Assembly: GCA_009741485.1 (NCBI GenBank)
Contig: CM019218.1
Location: 36,270,387-36,334,386, forward strand
Source: Malurus cyaneus samueli
Lineage: Eukaryota; Chordata; Aves; Passeriformes; Maluridae
Direction: 5' to 3'
Length of the DNA: 64,000 nt
Shown: positions 25,111-39,209 of the stretch, one piece after another
Position numbering within the stretch: position 1 is the first letter of the stretch
Layout: each line of letters opens with the position of its first letter
The notes under the pieces: generated by a model
What the model was told of the DNA's origin: nothing
Databases searched by the model: none
Seen by the model: only the letters and a program-made list of their open reading frames with translations
Program-made: the position numbers and the translations under genes

Positions 25111-28100
25111 TACAAATGTTATTTTAAAAATGTAACATTCTGATCTGGGAAAAAGCCACTGACTTTAGTGTGCAGAATTATTAGGCAACCAGTCACCATG
25201 GTTAACTTCTTTACCCTCAAAAGAAAAAGGTCTGTAAACTCCAAAATACAGTTGTCAACTATCCTTAGAGAAGAGTAAAAAATCCCCCACAAACTAGCCA
25301 TTGGCAAGCCTGACCCAACAACTGTAAGGAATCTTTATATTACAGCTCGCAAAGATGGCACTCCCAACCCAAGCTCTGTACAGCTGATCTCCAAGGGGTG
25401 CAGGGAAAAACACTTAAACTATTGGGTAAATACAGCCACTGGAGACCATTATGTATTTACAGAATGCTACCTAGCTTGCTGTTACAAAGCAGCAAAAAGA
25501 ACCTTTAATAATTATTAGAAAAAGTTGGCCGCAGCTAAACTACCTCAAGTCAGGAATCCAGGGTTAAAACCTGGATTTCTAACCAAGTCCAAGTTGAGAA
25601 TCTGCTCTCAAATTTCTTGACCTCAGTGATTACAAGTATCCTTTTGTGATCCGTCCTAAGAGCTGCTATAGTCAGGATAGGGAAAAGGGTGGAAAAGTCA
25701 TGGACACAGAATAGATCTTTGCCAGCTGGGTTTAGGTATGATGCCCTTCATTAGACTAATGCCAACTGTTTATTGAATATGCTGGCAGATAACAGGAACA
25801 GGCACTATCCAGAGCAAGAGCTATTAAATCCTCTTAGAAGGACATTACATCTGAGACGATTTTTTAACTCTCCCAGTGTCAGACCTCAGACACAACAAAT
25901 GTGTCTAATTGTGATAATGTTGCGTGCAGCGTATCAAAGGGGGAAAAAGAACAATTAGAGAAAGACAGCTTTAACAGAAAGATAGGATACAGAAGACAGG
26001 ACAAAAAGCATCACCATACATAGTAAATGGCAAAGCTTAAGTGAAGCCTCTGTTTACTACATTAATCAGTATTTCATTGTGAGTTTTTTCTCATTATTTC
26101 ATACATCTGTCAGTTTACTACATGTAGAAATCATTAATTCTTCAGAGTAGAGATTGTCCTTATTGTGTGCACATGCTCCATGTTACACTGAAGCTCTGAT
26201 TTCCATTAGAGTGAATCTTTACGTGATCCAATTGACAATTCATGTGTAAGATTCATCTTATGTACATCTTCCCCTTTAGCCTGCCACATATTCATTCAGG
26301 GAGAACAGGAATGGCCATTTAGACAGCTTATGTTTTCCCACAGTTAGCTCTGTCTTTCTGTGATCAACCAGACACTTTGCATCAGCACTGCGATTTCTGA
26401 TTTTGGCTCAGGAGGAGAGTGGGATTGTGTCTCCTTTTGTGTGCATGCCCAAGGCAGGCTTGTCAGACCACAACATCACACTGCATCAGAGGAGAGCAGT
26501 GAGGAAAGCAAGCAAAACTCTGATCCAGAGTCTGCACACAAGGGTCAAGGACCAATTCTGTACTAGACTTCAGTAATTTCAAAGGCAAGATTACAGAAGG
26601 AGAATCAAGGCACTAGCAAAGGGATAAAGCTTTTCATATTCAGACCAACCATTTCTCTGGCAACAACTCACAACACTAGTCTGTGGCAGCCCAACTAAAA
26701 TAAGATAGTAGGTCTTTGCTTCCAGCCTTAATGAAAAGAAGTCTCCACCACAAAGGGCATCACCAATTAATGTACTGCACCAGCTGCAACATCTATGGTG
26801 TGAGCCACAGGAATTAATCTTGGGCTTGAATACTCACCTTCCCTTGTTCCTAGGGAAAGTCTTTCCGAATTATTATTAAGGCAGAACAAACAAGCAGCAA
26901 GTCAGTGCCAAAAAATGGTTGGTTTTGCTTCCCTCTGCCTTTCCATCAGGTCTATACTGATGAGCTCTCTGTAGACCAATTCACTTCAGCTGGCCAATAC
27001 CACACAATCTGTGGTTTTATCGTTCTGCAGGCCAGCTCTGCGACAGACCAACAAGCTGGACTGATTCATCCAGCAGACATCTACACAGACCTATCAAAGG
27101 GACAAGGGAATGAGATTGCTCTCTCGGGCAACCCACAGTTATCCCAGACTAGGCTCAACAAGAAACCACACCCCTGGGCCAAGGAAGCCTGGCAGCAGGA
27201 GGCCAAGTCACATACACTGCGGGCAGAGAAGAACAATCCTCAGCAGTGACAACATCCTAGCACCCTCACCGAAAACATTTCTCTCAGAGAGATATCAAGT
27301 TTATTAAAAGAAAAGGCAACAGGAGCAAAATTTCCTCCAATTCTGCTAATCCAGACTATGGGCTTTATGTTACCCTAAAACTGTACTTTGAAGACAGTAT
27401 TTCCCATTAAGTGAGATTATACTAAACCTTACTCTGAATCAGTATCAAGCCCTTGTAAGTCATTTGGAGTTGCATTCGTAGTGCCACCTGAAACACGCCA
27501 CCGACTGTGTCCCAGGAAAACCACACCTCCACGGTCCAGCCCACTATTCAATTGTTTTAAGCAGTATGTTTAATTTACAAAGTTTAAACAGAGGAGAGGA
27601 CTGAATTTGATAGAGATGAAGAAACAGAGGATTCCATTCATGATCCATAAGTCATCTCTTCTATCCTTGCAAAAGACATGGATGTGTAGAAAGGCAAGTG
27701 GGTGATAATTGGGGACAGTTGGAACATTGTTTATTTCCTGCTAGCAAAGACAGCAGTTCAGGCCTCCAAGGATAAATCAGATTTCTTAACCAGATGGAAG
27801 ACATTTCATTTTCAAACATCATCCATACAATAATGGGCCACAGAAAAAAAAGGAGCTTATTCACATCAGCAACAAGAAAACAAAATTATTAGAGATTTTA
27901 GAGATGAGTTCTCATCAAAATCTACACTTGCAGAGCCTCATCAGAACTCACACCACATTCCACCATGATCAATTCAAAGACACTCTTATTGGCAAAACAA
28001 GCTCTGCAAGTGTTACCCACATGTAAAAAACAGCACGCTTGAGTTTCTTCCAGTAGTGAATTCAACATATAAAGGGCTTGTCTCCACAGAGGTTTTAACA

Positions 28101-30454
28101 GAAAGGGATACATGGCACAGAATCCAAGGAAAGAAACGAAAACGTTCCAAAGAATAACATTTTATTTCTAGTAAGACAAGTGTTCCTTGCTTTAATATAT
28201 TTTGCATTTTACTCATAAGATTATACAATTTTCTTCTCAGTCTCACCTTTTACTTCTCATTCCAGTATTTATCGTTTATGGTATTCTCCCTGGATCCAAC
28301 TTGAAATCCAAATTGCACATGCCAGTTCAGTACTTGGTAAGAGTCTGACTTGAGTTTGCACATCTCACTTGGCACTATGTGATAGCAGAATAACTTCACA
28401 TAATAACTTGTGGTAGTCTAGTTGGCTACCAGGTCTGGGCTTCTTTTTTCTGCTACAGAAATTTGTGTTATGGTTTATATTCTGATTAGTTTCTTATGTG
28501 AATTTTGGATTAAGTTATTTGCTTCTTAAGCCTCAGAAGATGCGTCAAACCCCAGAAACAATGTTTTCGTAGGCATGGACAGCATTTTCATTTGGTTTCA
28601 GTTGATGGTTCTCTTGTGCTTTTAGGTGGAGACAACTTTTGCTGCTTTGCATGAGATTGCATAAAAAGAAACGGGTTTGGTGCAGCTAAGATCAGCAATG
28701 GAAATCCTTCCAGTCCTACTCTATAGAAATCATTACATAGATCTCACAGGTCTAGTGACTTCATGTCTTTCTTATCTGAAAAATAAGTTTACTTCCCTTT
28801 GGTTACAATGGAAGAACATACAGAGTTCTGGAGTTCATTCTCATGGGAGTCAAATATTTAGTTTGCTCTTGATTAGCTTAGGAGTTAAATCTCAGCATTG
28901 TATTCAGGTCTCATGGTTTGAGCAGTTGAAACACCTCCTACTTGCCAAGGCCACTTATACAACCAGCAAACCCACACAGAGCCTTAGGCATGCAAAGGTT
29001 CCTGAGGCTCATCAGTGTGGGGCTGCAGGGGGCTGTAGAGGGTCTGTGCTGTCTGCCCACCTTAGCTCAGTCCCATCCCACACAACAAGATAATATTCTC
29101 CTCAAGAAGTTACTGTCATCTTGCTCCTATGAGCCACTCCCCTTCTGCCTGTCTCAAAAGGGCACAGAGCCATAAAGCACATACTTTAGAGACTCTGGTA
29201 TGCATCCTGCAAGGTCAGAAAAGCTGGCTCCTTAGGCATACTTGGTCTTCTGGGGTTGAGTAACTCCAATGGCCCTCTGTCCTCACAACACTTCAAGAGG
29301 CAGTATTAGCATTGCCACGACATTTAGTTTAAGATGTTGACACACAGGGTGCAAAGCATGTTGATAGACCATTGTTCAAGAAAACAACCAAGACAAACCC
29401 AGATAACACCCCATGCCTTTCCCAGATTAACCTGCAGGACCAATGCAGTGTATTAGTCAACAAATGTAGGTGTTTTGGCAGCTGTCCCAGTCATTTAATC
29501 GAAGCCCGAGCTTAGAGGCTGTTTTGCCTGAGCGGGTAAGTCAAGACTTACATACCAAAGATGTCATCTCTGCCTCACTCCCTTCCTTGCTCAAAGGCTT
29601 CTGTCTGAATACTGTTTATTTTTATCCTACACTTGACAAATTGTACATAGGTCTAATTTGCCCTGTATCTCCCATTATTTCTATATTGTAACTGTGTTAA
29701 GTTTTACCTTGTGTACCAATATAAGCTAAACAGAGGGTTTTGCCAAGCATTTAAAGGAGGCAAGTGTCCGCCATCCCCTCTTCATCGCCAGTCTGTTCTA
29801 AAGCATCTGCATCAGAAAAATTCCTCACAGGTTCTTTCTCAAAAAATAATCATCTGAGTTTCTCTTATTCCTCCAGCATACATATTACCATCATTGAGTT
29901 TGCTTCTCCAGCACAACCACGTAAGAAAAAGTTACTACAGAGTATCATAGGAATTCCTTTTTTTTTAGACATTCCTTTTGAGGTTAAAAGTTTGCTCCCA
30001 AGACTTCTAAAGACTTGTGGATGAAGAACTAACCATAACAAAGCAACAAAAGAAGCACGAAAAAGCTCCCAACATTTTCTAGCGATGATTGACTGGAAAG
30101 CTTAAACCTAAGCAATTTGCTTATTTTGTTCTAGTCTGGAATTTGCACTAAGAGCAACAGAAGATTACAGCTCCTCATCTTCCAGTTCACAGAAGGCAAG
30201 TCACAAAGAAGAGAAAACCCAGAAAAATAACAGGCTTCTCCTGTTAGTGAGCAAGCTGCTTCAAGCCAAAACCGTTTATAGTGGAAGGTCGCAGAAGTCA
30301 AGGAACACCAAGGTTATTCTTGCTTGAGTACTGGCAGCATAGAAATTACTCAGCATAACTGCCAGAATGCAAAGATGACAAATCTGCCCTTCTAGAGGAG
30401 TTGAGGTACAGGCAGGGGATCCACCTGCTTCCCAGATAAAAGAACCTTCTGCCT

Positions 30455-30545
30455 CAGAAAAAACCCAACAAAACAAAACAAATTAAAAATAACAAAAAAA
30501 GAAAACAAAAACAAAAAATCCCCCTAAAAACAAACACCTAACACC
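30455..30545 (+). repeat. A-rich low-complexity sequence
   Basis: Runs of AAAAC, AACAAAAC and AAAAACAAAAAA make up this segment of LRP4 intron 1. No transposon body is visible beside it. Confidence 0.8.
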
Positions 30546-31099
30546 CAAAAGGCCTAAAGGCCTCCTGTTGTTTAAGGTAATGCTGACTGCAGGTCTGAAT
30601 TCTTCCATACACTCAAAAATGCAGTGAACAAAGGCCTACAGACAGTATTGATTCATGAGTGGTGACAGTTCAAACTGGAACACAAGGTTACCACCCTTGT
30701 AGTGGAGACAACCCTTGGGAATCAGCTGTTCACTGTGAGTCAACACCCTCTTGCAGCTGCTGTTCACTGGATCAGGGAAGAAGTCAGATCCAGAGGCAGC
30801 CTTCCCTAAGACAGCAAACAACGATAACCACATCAATCAGATAAATCAATCCTTCCTGATTTCCAAGTCAATGCCCAAGAAAATCCCCTTCACCACTTCA
30901 TCTCTGCATGGTCACAGCTCTGAACTCAACCTGCTCTTTCCTTGTAAAAAACTTAAGTCTGTCTGCAGAGCAATGCCTGTTGCTCATGTCAGGAGACCCG
31001 ACCTAGTCTCCCACTTACTCCTACATCACATTTTCTAAGATTTAGACACTGAATACTTTTATTTGAGATCCATGACAAAAATGCAGATAGCCCCGTAGC

Positions 31100-32770
31100 A
31101 TTCCTATCTTCTAATGACTAATCTCTCCAGTTTCTTGGCTATTAAAACCTCCAGAATGGCAGCCTCCAATCTATCTCCCCTTTCCCATGCCAGACTCTCT
31201 AGTTTTCTCACAGACAGACTCATTATGTTTTCCCTCATGCTAACAGTACTAAGTTGGTCAAGGCCCTTTTATAAAGGCAGCACAAATTAGTGGCATGTCC
31301 TCCAGCCACAAGAAACTCAACTCAGACTTCTCAGGAGTAGCAGGCTTCAAGAATCACAGTGAGAAGAACACTGTCTCTGAGGTCTCAGAAACCTCATTTC
31401 TTAAATTTGTGCAGCCTGAAGAAATGGCAAAGCCTGAATAACAAAGAAAGGACATAAGTAAAGCTGGTTTCCTCTTAACAAATGCAATTTTAATTCAGAG
31501 AATTATCCCACCTCCTGGTTCATCCTCAGAAGCTTGGAACAGAAGCAGGAAATTACAGTCCTCTTTTTTTTTCCTTACCCTCAGAGTTGAAAAGAAAGGA
31601 TTTGACTATTCAGCAGTTATGGAAATTCAGAACTAAAATCAGGCAGGAGCACAAAGAAGGAAAAAAAAAAGGGAAAAAAACCCCTAGGTAGGTGTGTCTT
31701 CATTTTATTCTAATCTAGATCCCACGAGACAGTTCTGATATATTGAATGGCTGCACCTTAAGCGAGAACTTCTCCCAGCACTACCAGCTGTCACCAAGTC
31801 AAATGAACTGGTGGAGCTGGAGATTCAGGCTAAAGGAGAAGTGTGTGTATTTCCCTCTAACCTTGCATAGTCCCAGAATGCTTCCTATAAGCCTTTCAGA
31901 GATGGGGGCTGAGACTATTCAGGGGCCTACAAACAGTTCACAATAGTGACTCACTCTTTCACATCACAATTCTTACTGGGGAAGGGGATGAGAAACAGGC
32001 TTCTTTCCCAGGAAAGGTGCAATTTTCTGCCACCAGACTTACACTTGCTTCTGTATCCAGACTTGTCACCAAACCCATCTCCTATTCTCACTTTATGCTT
32101 TTGTCCAAGCAATTATCTTCAAAATTCTAGCGTCTCTCTTCAGTTCTGCCCTCCCATTTCATACACTTTTCCAGACAATACCATCTTCTAAAATACCTTC
32201 CTGGACACCTCACTCAGAAATTCTTCTGGCTTATGTGCTCCCAAGGCTGACAGATCCCACATTCCATCACTGCAGATGGTGATGAAGCTATCCCATGGGC
32301 TTACCATCTCAGTATTATGCTAATAGTCTCCCTTTCCACCTCTGATTCCATTACTAAGCTCATAATATTGCATAGAATCTCTCCATTAGGTCAGGACTCT
32401 ACAGTCATGGAGTCCTAACAAATTGTCACATTCTCCTTTAAAACATTAGTAAAATAAGTCTTTCCCTGTCTCAGCAGTTAAATTCTGCTCAATGCTCATC
32501 TTCACTTTCAAAATTTCCATCTTTTATCCTACCTAATTAACAACTCTTTCTGCCATCAGATCCCACATAATTACTTCACTTGGATTTCCTTACATGACTC
32601 TTCTGTTCCTTTGCCAGCTCAAGCCCTTGGCTCTCATTTCCAAAATGCCTATCTTTGCTTCTGTTAATATCTATACTCCTATATCCCCTTACCTTCTTCC
32701 CATGGTTTACACTACTCTTGCATCTGCTTCCTCATTCTTATTTACAGTTACCAGCTTTGAGTAGCCTTTG
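31100..32770. other. Strand-asymmetric pyrimidine-rich block
   Basis: Over about 1.6 kb the plus strand is rich in C and T and poor in G, with repeated phrases of the kind 'cttcctc', 'ctcccatttc' and 'atctcccctt'. The LRP4 transcript would therefore be purine-rich here. It holds no long ORF and no CR1 landmarks. It may be a very old, unrecognised repeat or simply compositional drift. Confidence 0.4.
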
Positions 32771-35700
32771 ATGCCAAATCCTACCCAAAAGCTCTATCCT
32801 CATTCTAAGAAGTGAATGGAATGAAAAACTTTAGAAGCTTTTCCCATTAAACCAAAGTTAAAGGAAATTTAATTAGAAAGCTATATAGTTTTAATATTGA
32901 CCTTATCTATCCCAGTAGAATTATCACACCCCTGATCCTTATCAGATGTCAGATGTCCAATTAAGACTATAAACCCTTTGGGGCAAATGTAGCCTCTTCC
33001 TTCACATTACACAGAGCCACAGCACCTAGACCAATCCTTAAGTTAAGAAAAACATCTCAGAAAGTCAAATAACTTGATTTTGCCAAGGACAACACCACAC
33101 CACTGTGATTCGGAAATTACCGGAGAAGACAAAAGTCCTCACTCTTTGAAACTTCAAAATGCAAGAATAGGGTTCCCTTCAACAGAAATAATGTCTGTCG
33201 ATGTCTGAGAAGAGATGAACTGGGTACAGAATGCACTGAAAAAGTTTTTCCATGATATCTCTAGCTCCTTCCTGTCTCAAATCTCCAAAGCCATCACTTA
33301 TCCACTTTGAAACAGCAGGAGAGTCACTTCTTTTTTGCTTCTCTCTCCAAAAGGAGCACAGCAGAAATAAACCTCAAGTGATAAATTATGCACCACTTTT
33401 GTGTGGCTGCCTCTTGGCCAGACGGGAAATTTTTCTCCCAAAGCCTTTTGTTTCCAGCTTTGATCCCAGTGTTGGATCCGCTCTGTTCAGCTTTCCCTCA
33501 GCATGGAGGTGAAGGGAGAGCTGACACAGGCCAAGTTCAGGCTCACTGCAAGTCACAGTCAGATCTTCCATTAGCCTTCTCCCCTCCCCCTTTCCAACTG
33601 GAACTCTCCTTGAGTTTGAAAAGATCCTATTAAACATTTTCCACAGGGCCTTACAGAGGATACATTATTTTGATGGATGCTGGGACTAAAGGAGGAGGAT
33701 TTCTAAGTACAGTGAAATAATGGAGTTTGTTCTAATGGGTTTAAGAGATGCCCGGGGGCACCAAGTAAGTTCCTTCTCTGCAAATCAAAAACACAGAAGA
33801 CCAGAAAATGGAGCCGAACAACTGAACGCCAGGAAGCGGGGAAATCGGGCTCTATTTAACTGCTGCTCTTGGTTACAGCCAACTTCAGGCTGCTTGGAAA
33901 AACAGCACACACACACATCACTGGCACAAACTTAACAGGAGAAAACAAAGAGACAACAGGGGTCAAACCGGGGGTGGCAAGTAGGAGAAGGATGCAAGGC
34001 TGGGTCCCCACCCCCTACCAGAGAGTCGGATCAATTATCCTTGAATACTAACAAGATTTCTGATTAAAGAACTGCTGCTATGCAATAGAAATAGAAAGCT
34101 CCAGCAGCTGGGAGGGGCTGTCATGCAGTAACAAAGAGACACAGAAGACTATGCCCTGCTAGGGCACATGGAGGAAGTCACCATGCTGGTACCCAGGAGA
34201 GGGATCTCCCCTGCCTGGAGTCATGATAAAGTCCCATTGCTGGTGGATTTCACTCGAGGAGCAAAACTTCACCTTGATACTACAGAATATGGGGTCTGTT
34301 TTCAGGCAAATACACTACCTACTGGGAACTTTGCTAGACAACAGATCTTTTCACCTTTCTGTACTATAGTGATGAGGTTGTGTATTCTCTTCTAACTAAC
34401 CCATCCAGGGAAAAAAATCTGGTGCTTTTTATTTCTGAGTATTGCAACACCAGCAAGTTGCAACCAACATACAACAGCTTGAGAAACAAGATCTTCGCTG
34501 TCTTTGGTCATATGCTTTTTGACAAAACTGCAACTGGCAGCACAAACATTGAATATGCCTCTACATCACTGTCTGTTAACCTTAATGGTTTGTGACTTGT
34601 TGACTGGTAGCTAACACCAGAAAAATCTAATCACCTAAGAACCTCATGACAGACAAAGCTTCTGTTACTACTGTTCACAACCCACAGGTGTGCTAACATG
34701 CTTACAACAGAATGCTTAATATATCTCATATCATCAGAATTGGGCTCATGATACTTCAATTCCCTTTTTTTCTTTGTCTTCTGTACTAAATTTTGTAATT
34801 CCTTGATATGAGGAATTTTAGTCATTAGCAATTTAGCACTACAAAAGTCAACAAACATCAGCTCCATTACATGTTAATAAACTCTTTATGAAAACTTATT
34901 TTCCTGCCCTTACACAGTGAGTCTCCTTTTACCTAGGCTCACAACAGCCAGCAGATCTGCTCCACATAGAAACATTGACTGCAGCTCAAGAGTCTCCCAT
35001 CCTAAATTCACTGGCTGGAATACTTCAGCATCTAACAGACAGTTCTGCTTAAGAGAGGCAAAAAAGTATCCCTGGAAAACGGAAAAACCTGTACACGAAT
35101 TCACCCACAACAGGAGGGCAGTCAAATACACCCAGGTAACAGTCCCAGAGCAACCAGATATACAGCATGAATAAACCACAAGTCTACAGAATAACAAGCT
35201 CCTGTATCCATACAGTTACTATCTTTAGTGCAGGGAAATGAAAATCGACAGAGAGAAGAAAGAAGATATTCAAGGAGCATTACAATATCCAGTTTTCATT
35301 CAATAGAGACAACAAAATCCCATAAAAGAGTAATACCTAACATAAGAGCAGTGGCAAAGAACCACTGGCATCACAGACACAAAAGTAAAAGCCTAACCAT
35401 CAAGGACATGAGATTCGTGGATGACAATTACAAATAGTGTTTTCTGCCATGATTTGTGTGAAACACAGACAGCAACTAAATACAGTATGCCATTTAAGGG
35501 AGTGGGTTTGTTATATGCCAGAGCTCCAGCTTTGGATGTTTTATCACGTAAAGCCAGACATGTTAAAAGACGGTCAGTTTAAGTCTAAGATATACAATCT
35601 TATTATGCAAACCCATTCAAGAAAACATCACAAATAGCTAAGCTAGAAATAACAGAGGACTGGAGAAATTAAGTATCCACTTTTCTTTTACATTTATTTT

Positions 35701-38019
35701 AGTAACACTTTACTTACCAATTCACCCTTTCTGACAGTCAGTATAATTTCTGTGGTTTTATGATCTTTTGACCATCAGCAAGAAAAATGTAAGTCTTATT
35801 AAAAAGAGAAGTCAGAAGCCACAAACAAAGGAATTCAACGAGGGTGCAGAATGTGCACTTATTATATAAACCTATTTTTAAAACCTTGACTGGTTTTTAA
35901 GATAATATCTCTTTATCAGCTTTTATAAGTGTTATAAAACATATATTCTATTGTGTTCAACGGTAAGTTGCATTCTAGGGCAAATGGAGTTGGCCTTGGG
36001 CAAGACAATTTCTACTTCACTTCCCACATTTACAAAACAAGAATAATATTTGCCTATTTCACAAGAGTACAGGAAGATTCAAGAGCACTATCGGACTACA
36101 GATCATTCTCACAGAATTAATGTTTTAACTATTTTTTAATGTTGATTTCACTAGTCTGGAGAGTGTTTAGGAGTAAAACCAAAATGCAAAACACTTTAAT
36201 TTCTTTTTCTATTTAACATAAAAACAAGTAGTACTTTCTGATTTGAACTACAAATAACTGTATAATGTTTATATCTAACCACTTTTTCTTCTGTAACTTC
36301 AAAGAATACAATGGAGAGAAATAACTACAAGTTTTCTGAAATCCCATTTTGTGGCCCACAGAGAGAGAACATCCATCTTCAAGGTTCACAACACACTCTG
36401 GAAATGCAAGCACTTTATGTAACTAAGCACCTATTAATTTTCTTGCTGCATACACCCACACTCCTAAGACACATGAAAAGTTTGTCTATTGCAAAAAACT
36501 GCTAAAGCACACAAATGAAAGCTTCTGGAAAGAGAATATAAAACAAAATTGCTTCTATACACTGAATAAAGTTAACTTCATACTGGAAGATTAATGCTAT
36601 ATGCTCTTCCATTATGTTTTAGTAGACAGAACTGTCAAACACAAAACAAAACAAACCACCACTTGTCAGCATCCTGCAGCATGTTGTTCTTCATTTTAGA
36701 AGTACAGGGAATGTTATTCAGTGCCATCGCCACTTTGAAAAAAAGAGTCAAGATAATTCAGGTTGATCAAGAGACCTGCGAATATCCTCCGAATTGATCA
36801 TCAGTAAATCCTGGCACTCTTAGCACACTCAGGAAGTAGAACATTATCAACTCCAAGTTGACAATAGGAAAACGGGTGCTTTCCACTTGGCTGAGAGCTG
36901 TAGAACCAACCGTGATGCCAAGCACGAGCAGTGGAAACTGATTCCCACTGCTATGGAAGCATCACATTCAGGTTTCCAACTCTAAAATGTAGTCATGTTG
37001 TTTCAGAAGTTAAGTTCTGATATTAACTATGTATTTTTCTGGCAGAGCTCCAGGAGCCAGAAGAGCAAACACATCAGCTTGACAGGTCCTGTGACATTCT
37101 GTATTCATATTAACACAGACCATCTTAACACCAGGTCCGTCTTCACTCCAGCCACCAGCAATGCATGACATTAGCATTAAATTCCCTCTCTGTACCCCTT
37201 TCTACCTGCAATGCACTCTTCCAAGAGCTCAAGGTACTTGTGGATCTCTTTTGTTGGTTTGGTTTGGGGTTTTATTGGCACAGAGTTCAGTTGAACTGCC
37301 ACTATCCACTACAAAAGAGTCAAAGGTCAGTCTTGCAGACTTGTTTGCTTTACCAGCTCCTGTACTGAGACAGAGCAGCAAATGACCAAGTGCTTCTAAC
37401 AATTTACCTGTTTGGCATTGCAACTTTTGGGGATGCTTTATGACAGCTGAGCTGCACACCATCCCGGCAGGTTATTTCTAACGGACAACTCTGAAAATTT
37501 TCTAATTAAGTGGAAGAACACCGACTCACCACAAATTTTGGCATTTTCTCTGCCACCTCCATCCTGGTATCTCCTCATGTTTTTCCTTGCTTCAAATATG
37601 AAAAAAATTGCTCAGGAATTGTGTCCTTATTGCAAAACGTATCTTTTAATGAAAGAAAGAAGATATTCACTTCTGGAAACAGTTGGCATATGCAATTATA
37701 AACTAGCAGTCATCTGACAAGAGGATACACAAAAGTTCACTGATGGGAAAACTACTTGAAAGAGAAACAAGCTGCCATAAAAAAAAAATAGCATCCTAGA
37801 GACATCAAGGAACAACCACCTACTAGCAAACTTGCATTTTACAATCAGACATCCTCCACATGGCTGTTAACAGCCCAGACACATTAACCAGGAGCACCTG
37901 GGTAACAGCCAAAATAAAACACATCCAGATCTGTACCTACACTACGATCTATTTTTTAAGATCCTTCTCACTCCTAGAGGGCAGCTAAGTATCTGTGCGG
38001 CATTCGGGTACTCAAAGAG

Positions 38020-38090
38020 TACTTCTGGTTTCTAATACACACTTCTGGTGTGTAGTACTTCTGGTTTTCTAATACTTCTGGCATTCTGAT
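38020..38090 (+). repeat. Short degenerate tandem repeat, ACTTCTGG units
   Basis: The octamer ACTTCTGG, or TACTTCTGG, recurs four times in about 65 bp, at about 38,020, 38,041, 38,057 and 38,074, with 'ttctaata' between some copies. It lies at the edge of the LRP4 CpG island, in intron 1. Confidence 0.7.
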
Positions 38091-38450
38091 ACACAGAACC
38101 ACAGCCCTTTCTAGTCAGTCTATCCAAGCTGGCTTAGCACATTCTTCAAAGCTGCCTGCAATTAGGTTTCTTGTTAGAAGAGAAATAATATTACTTGAAA
38201 TCCAAACTCCCTACGATTGTGCCCCAGGGGCAATACTTGCAGAATGATGGAGGTCAGCAGCACTACAGCAAATGCTTCCTGTAATTTCAGAGTAGCATAG
38301 GAGAAAACGGATGGGTGAAATTATACGGCAGCTGCCAAAAAGCAGTGAAGGGAGAGAAATGAGGTACGTATCTCCTCTCCACACCCCTCCCCCAAAAGCC
38401 TTCTAACTCTCTATAAACAATTCTCCGAACCGATTGGATGTTTTCTTCAC

Positions 38451-38556
38451 CACCGGGCGCACTTCGTAAAATAAGAACCACCGCACAAGACGAAGTAACA
38501 GCAGATATCAGTTGACAGAGGAACACAAAGATAAAGTTTTCACGGCGAGACTTCAT
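38451..38556 (-). CDS. Alternative LRP4 first-exon candidate
   Basis: A minus-strand ATG at 38,556 opens a frame starting MKSRRENFIFVFLCQLIS, which has a basic start and a hydrophobic run like a signal peptide. A GTGAAG donor follows at 38,450. The 106-bp exon would end in phase 1, exactly what LRP4 exon 2 requires, and would join in frame without any change. Against it, the start context (a C at -3) is weak, it shows no similarity to the known LRP4 N-terminus, and it sits at the downstream edge of the CpG island. It is offered only as an alternative to the candidate at 39,210-39,289. Confidence 0.2.
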
Positions 38557-39046
38557 GGGACTACCTCCCGACTCGCTAAGAGCGCAGCGAAACCCTCCCC
38601 TCGTCACTATTTTTGGTACCACTCTTGCTGTGGCCCCACTGTGCCAGGGCGCTGCGGGAGGACTCCCAGTCCCCGCCGAGGCGAGCCAGGTAGCCCAGGG
38701 CGCCACCACGGAGCCGGGCTGTACCTTTAAGGGGCCCGTCGCGGCGGGTGCGCGGCTGCATTCCTGCTCCGGAGCGGCGGCTGTCCCGACACGCCGGGCA
38801 CGGCAGCCTGCGAGGCAACCTGCGCGCCGCCCGGCCCGGCCCGCCGCTCGCACCGCGGAACAAAGCCCGCGCCCGCCGCCGCCGCCAAATCCGCGGGGGC
38901 GGCCGCGTGGGCGCTGGGGCTCTCCGCTGGGGGAGCCCGCTGGCCCGGGCAGCGCCTCTGCGGGACCGAATCCGGCTGCCGGAGACCCCGCCGGTCGGCG
39001 AAAGCGAGGGACCCGCGTCCGGGGCGGACGGGGCACGGACAAAGCG

Positions 39047-39064
39047 CGGCGGCGGCGGCGGCGG
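39047..39064 (+). repeat. (CGG)6 trinucleotide repeat
   Basis: Six uninterrupted CGG units lie in the CpG island, with other GGC-rich runs nearby. On the LRP4 strand they read CCG and fall just downstream of the likely exon-1 donor, that is, in intron 1. Confidence 0.9.
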
Positions 39065-39209
39065 CGCAGGGCAGGGCCCCGCGGCGGCGCGGGCAGTGAG
39101 CGGGCCGGCCGGGCAGGGCTCTCCGCCCGGGCACGGATCGCAGCCACCGAGCACGGGACGCAGCTGGGCTCCCCGCGCTGCCGCGGCAGAGGGTGCGCGC
39201 AGCCGTTAC

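Larger units (their letters stand above)
314..39209 (-). other. LRP4: LRP4 intron 1 (about 39 kb)
   Basis: This span separates the well-supported exon 2 from the CpG island expected to hold exon 1. I found no further LRP4 exon in it. All open frames inside are short, have no recognisable domain and lack paired splice sites. The content is AT-rich unique sequence with CR1 fragments, simple repeats and a few GC-enriched stretches, listed separately. The stretches 314-2480, 2660-6630, 8100-14110, 17000-20780, 21450-31090 and 32780-38400 show no other feature I can name beyond the small repeats given. The 5' boundary assumes the exon-1 donor at 39,209. If the alternative first exon at 38,451-38,556 is used, the intron is about 0.8 kb shorter. 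Confidence 0.8.

Noticed and set aside
28677..29093. 138-codon plus-strand frame in LRP4 intron 1
   Set aside because: Composition is random, with no domain, splice partners or promoter.
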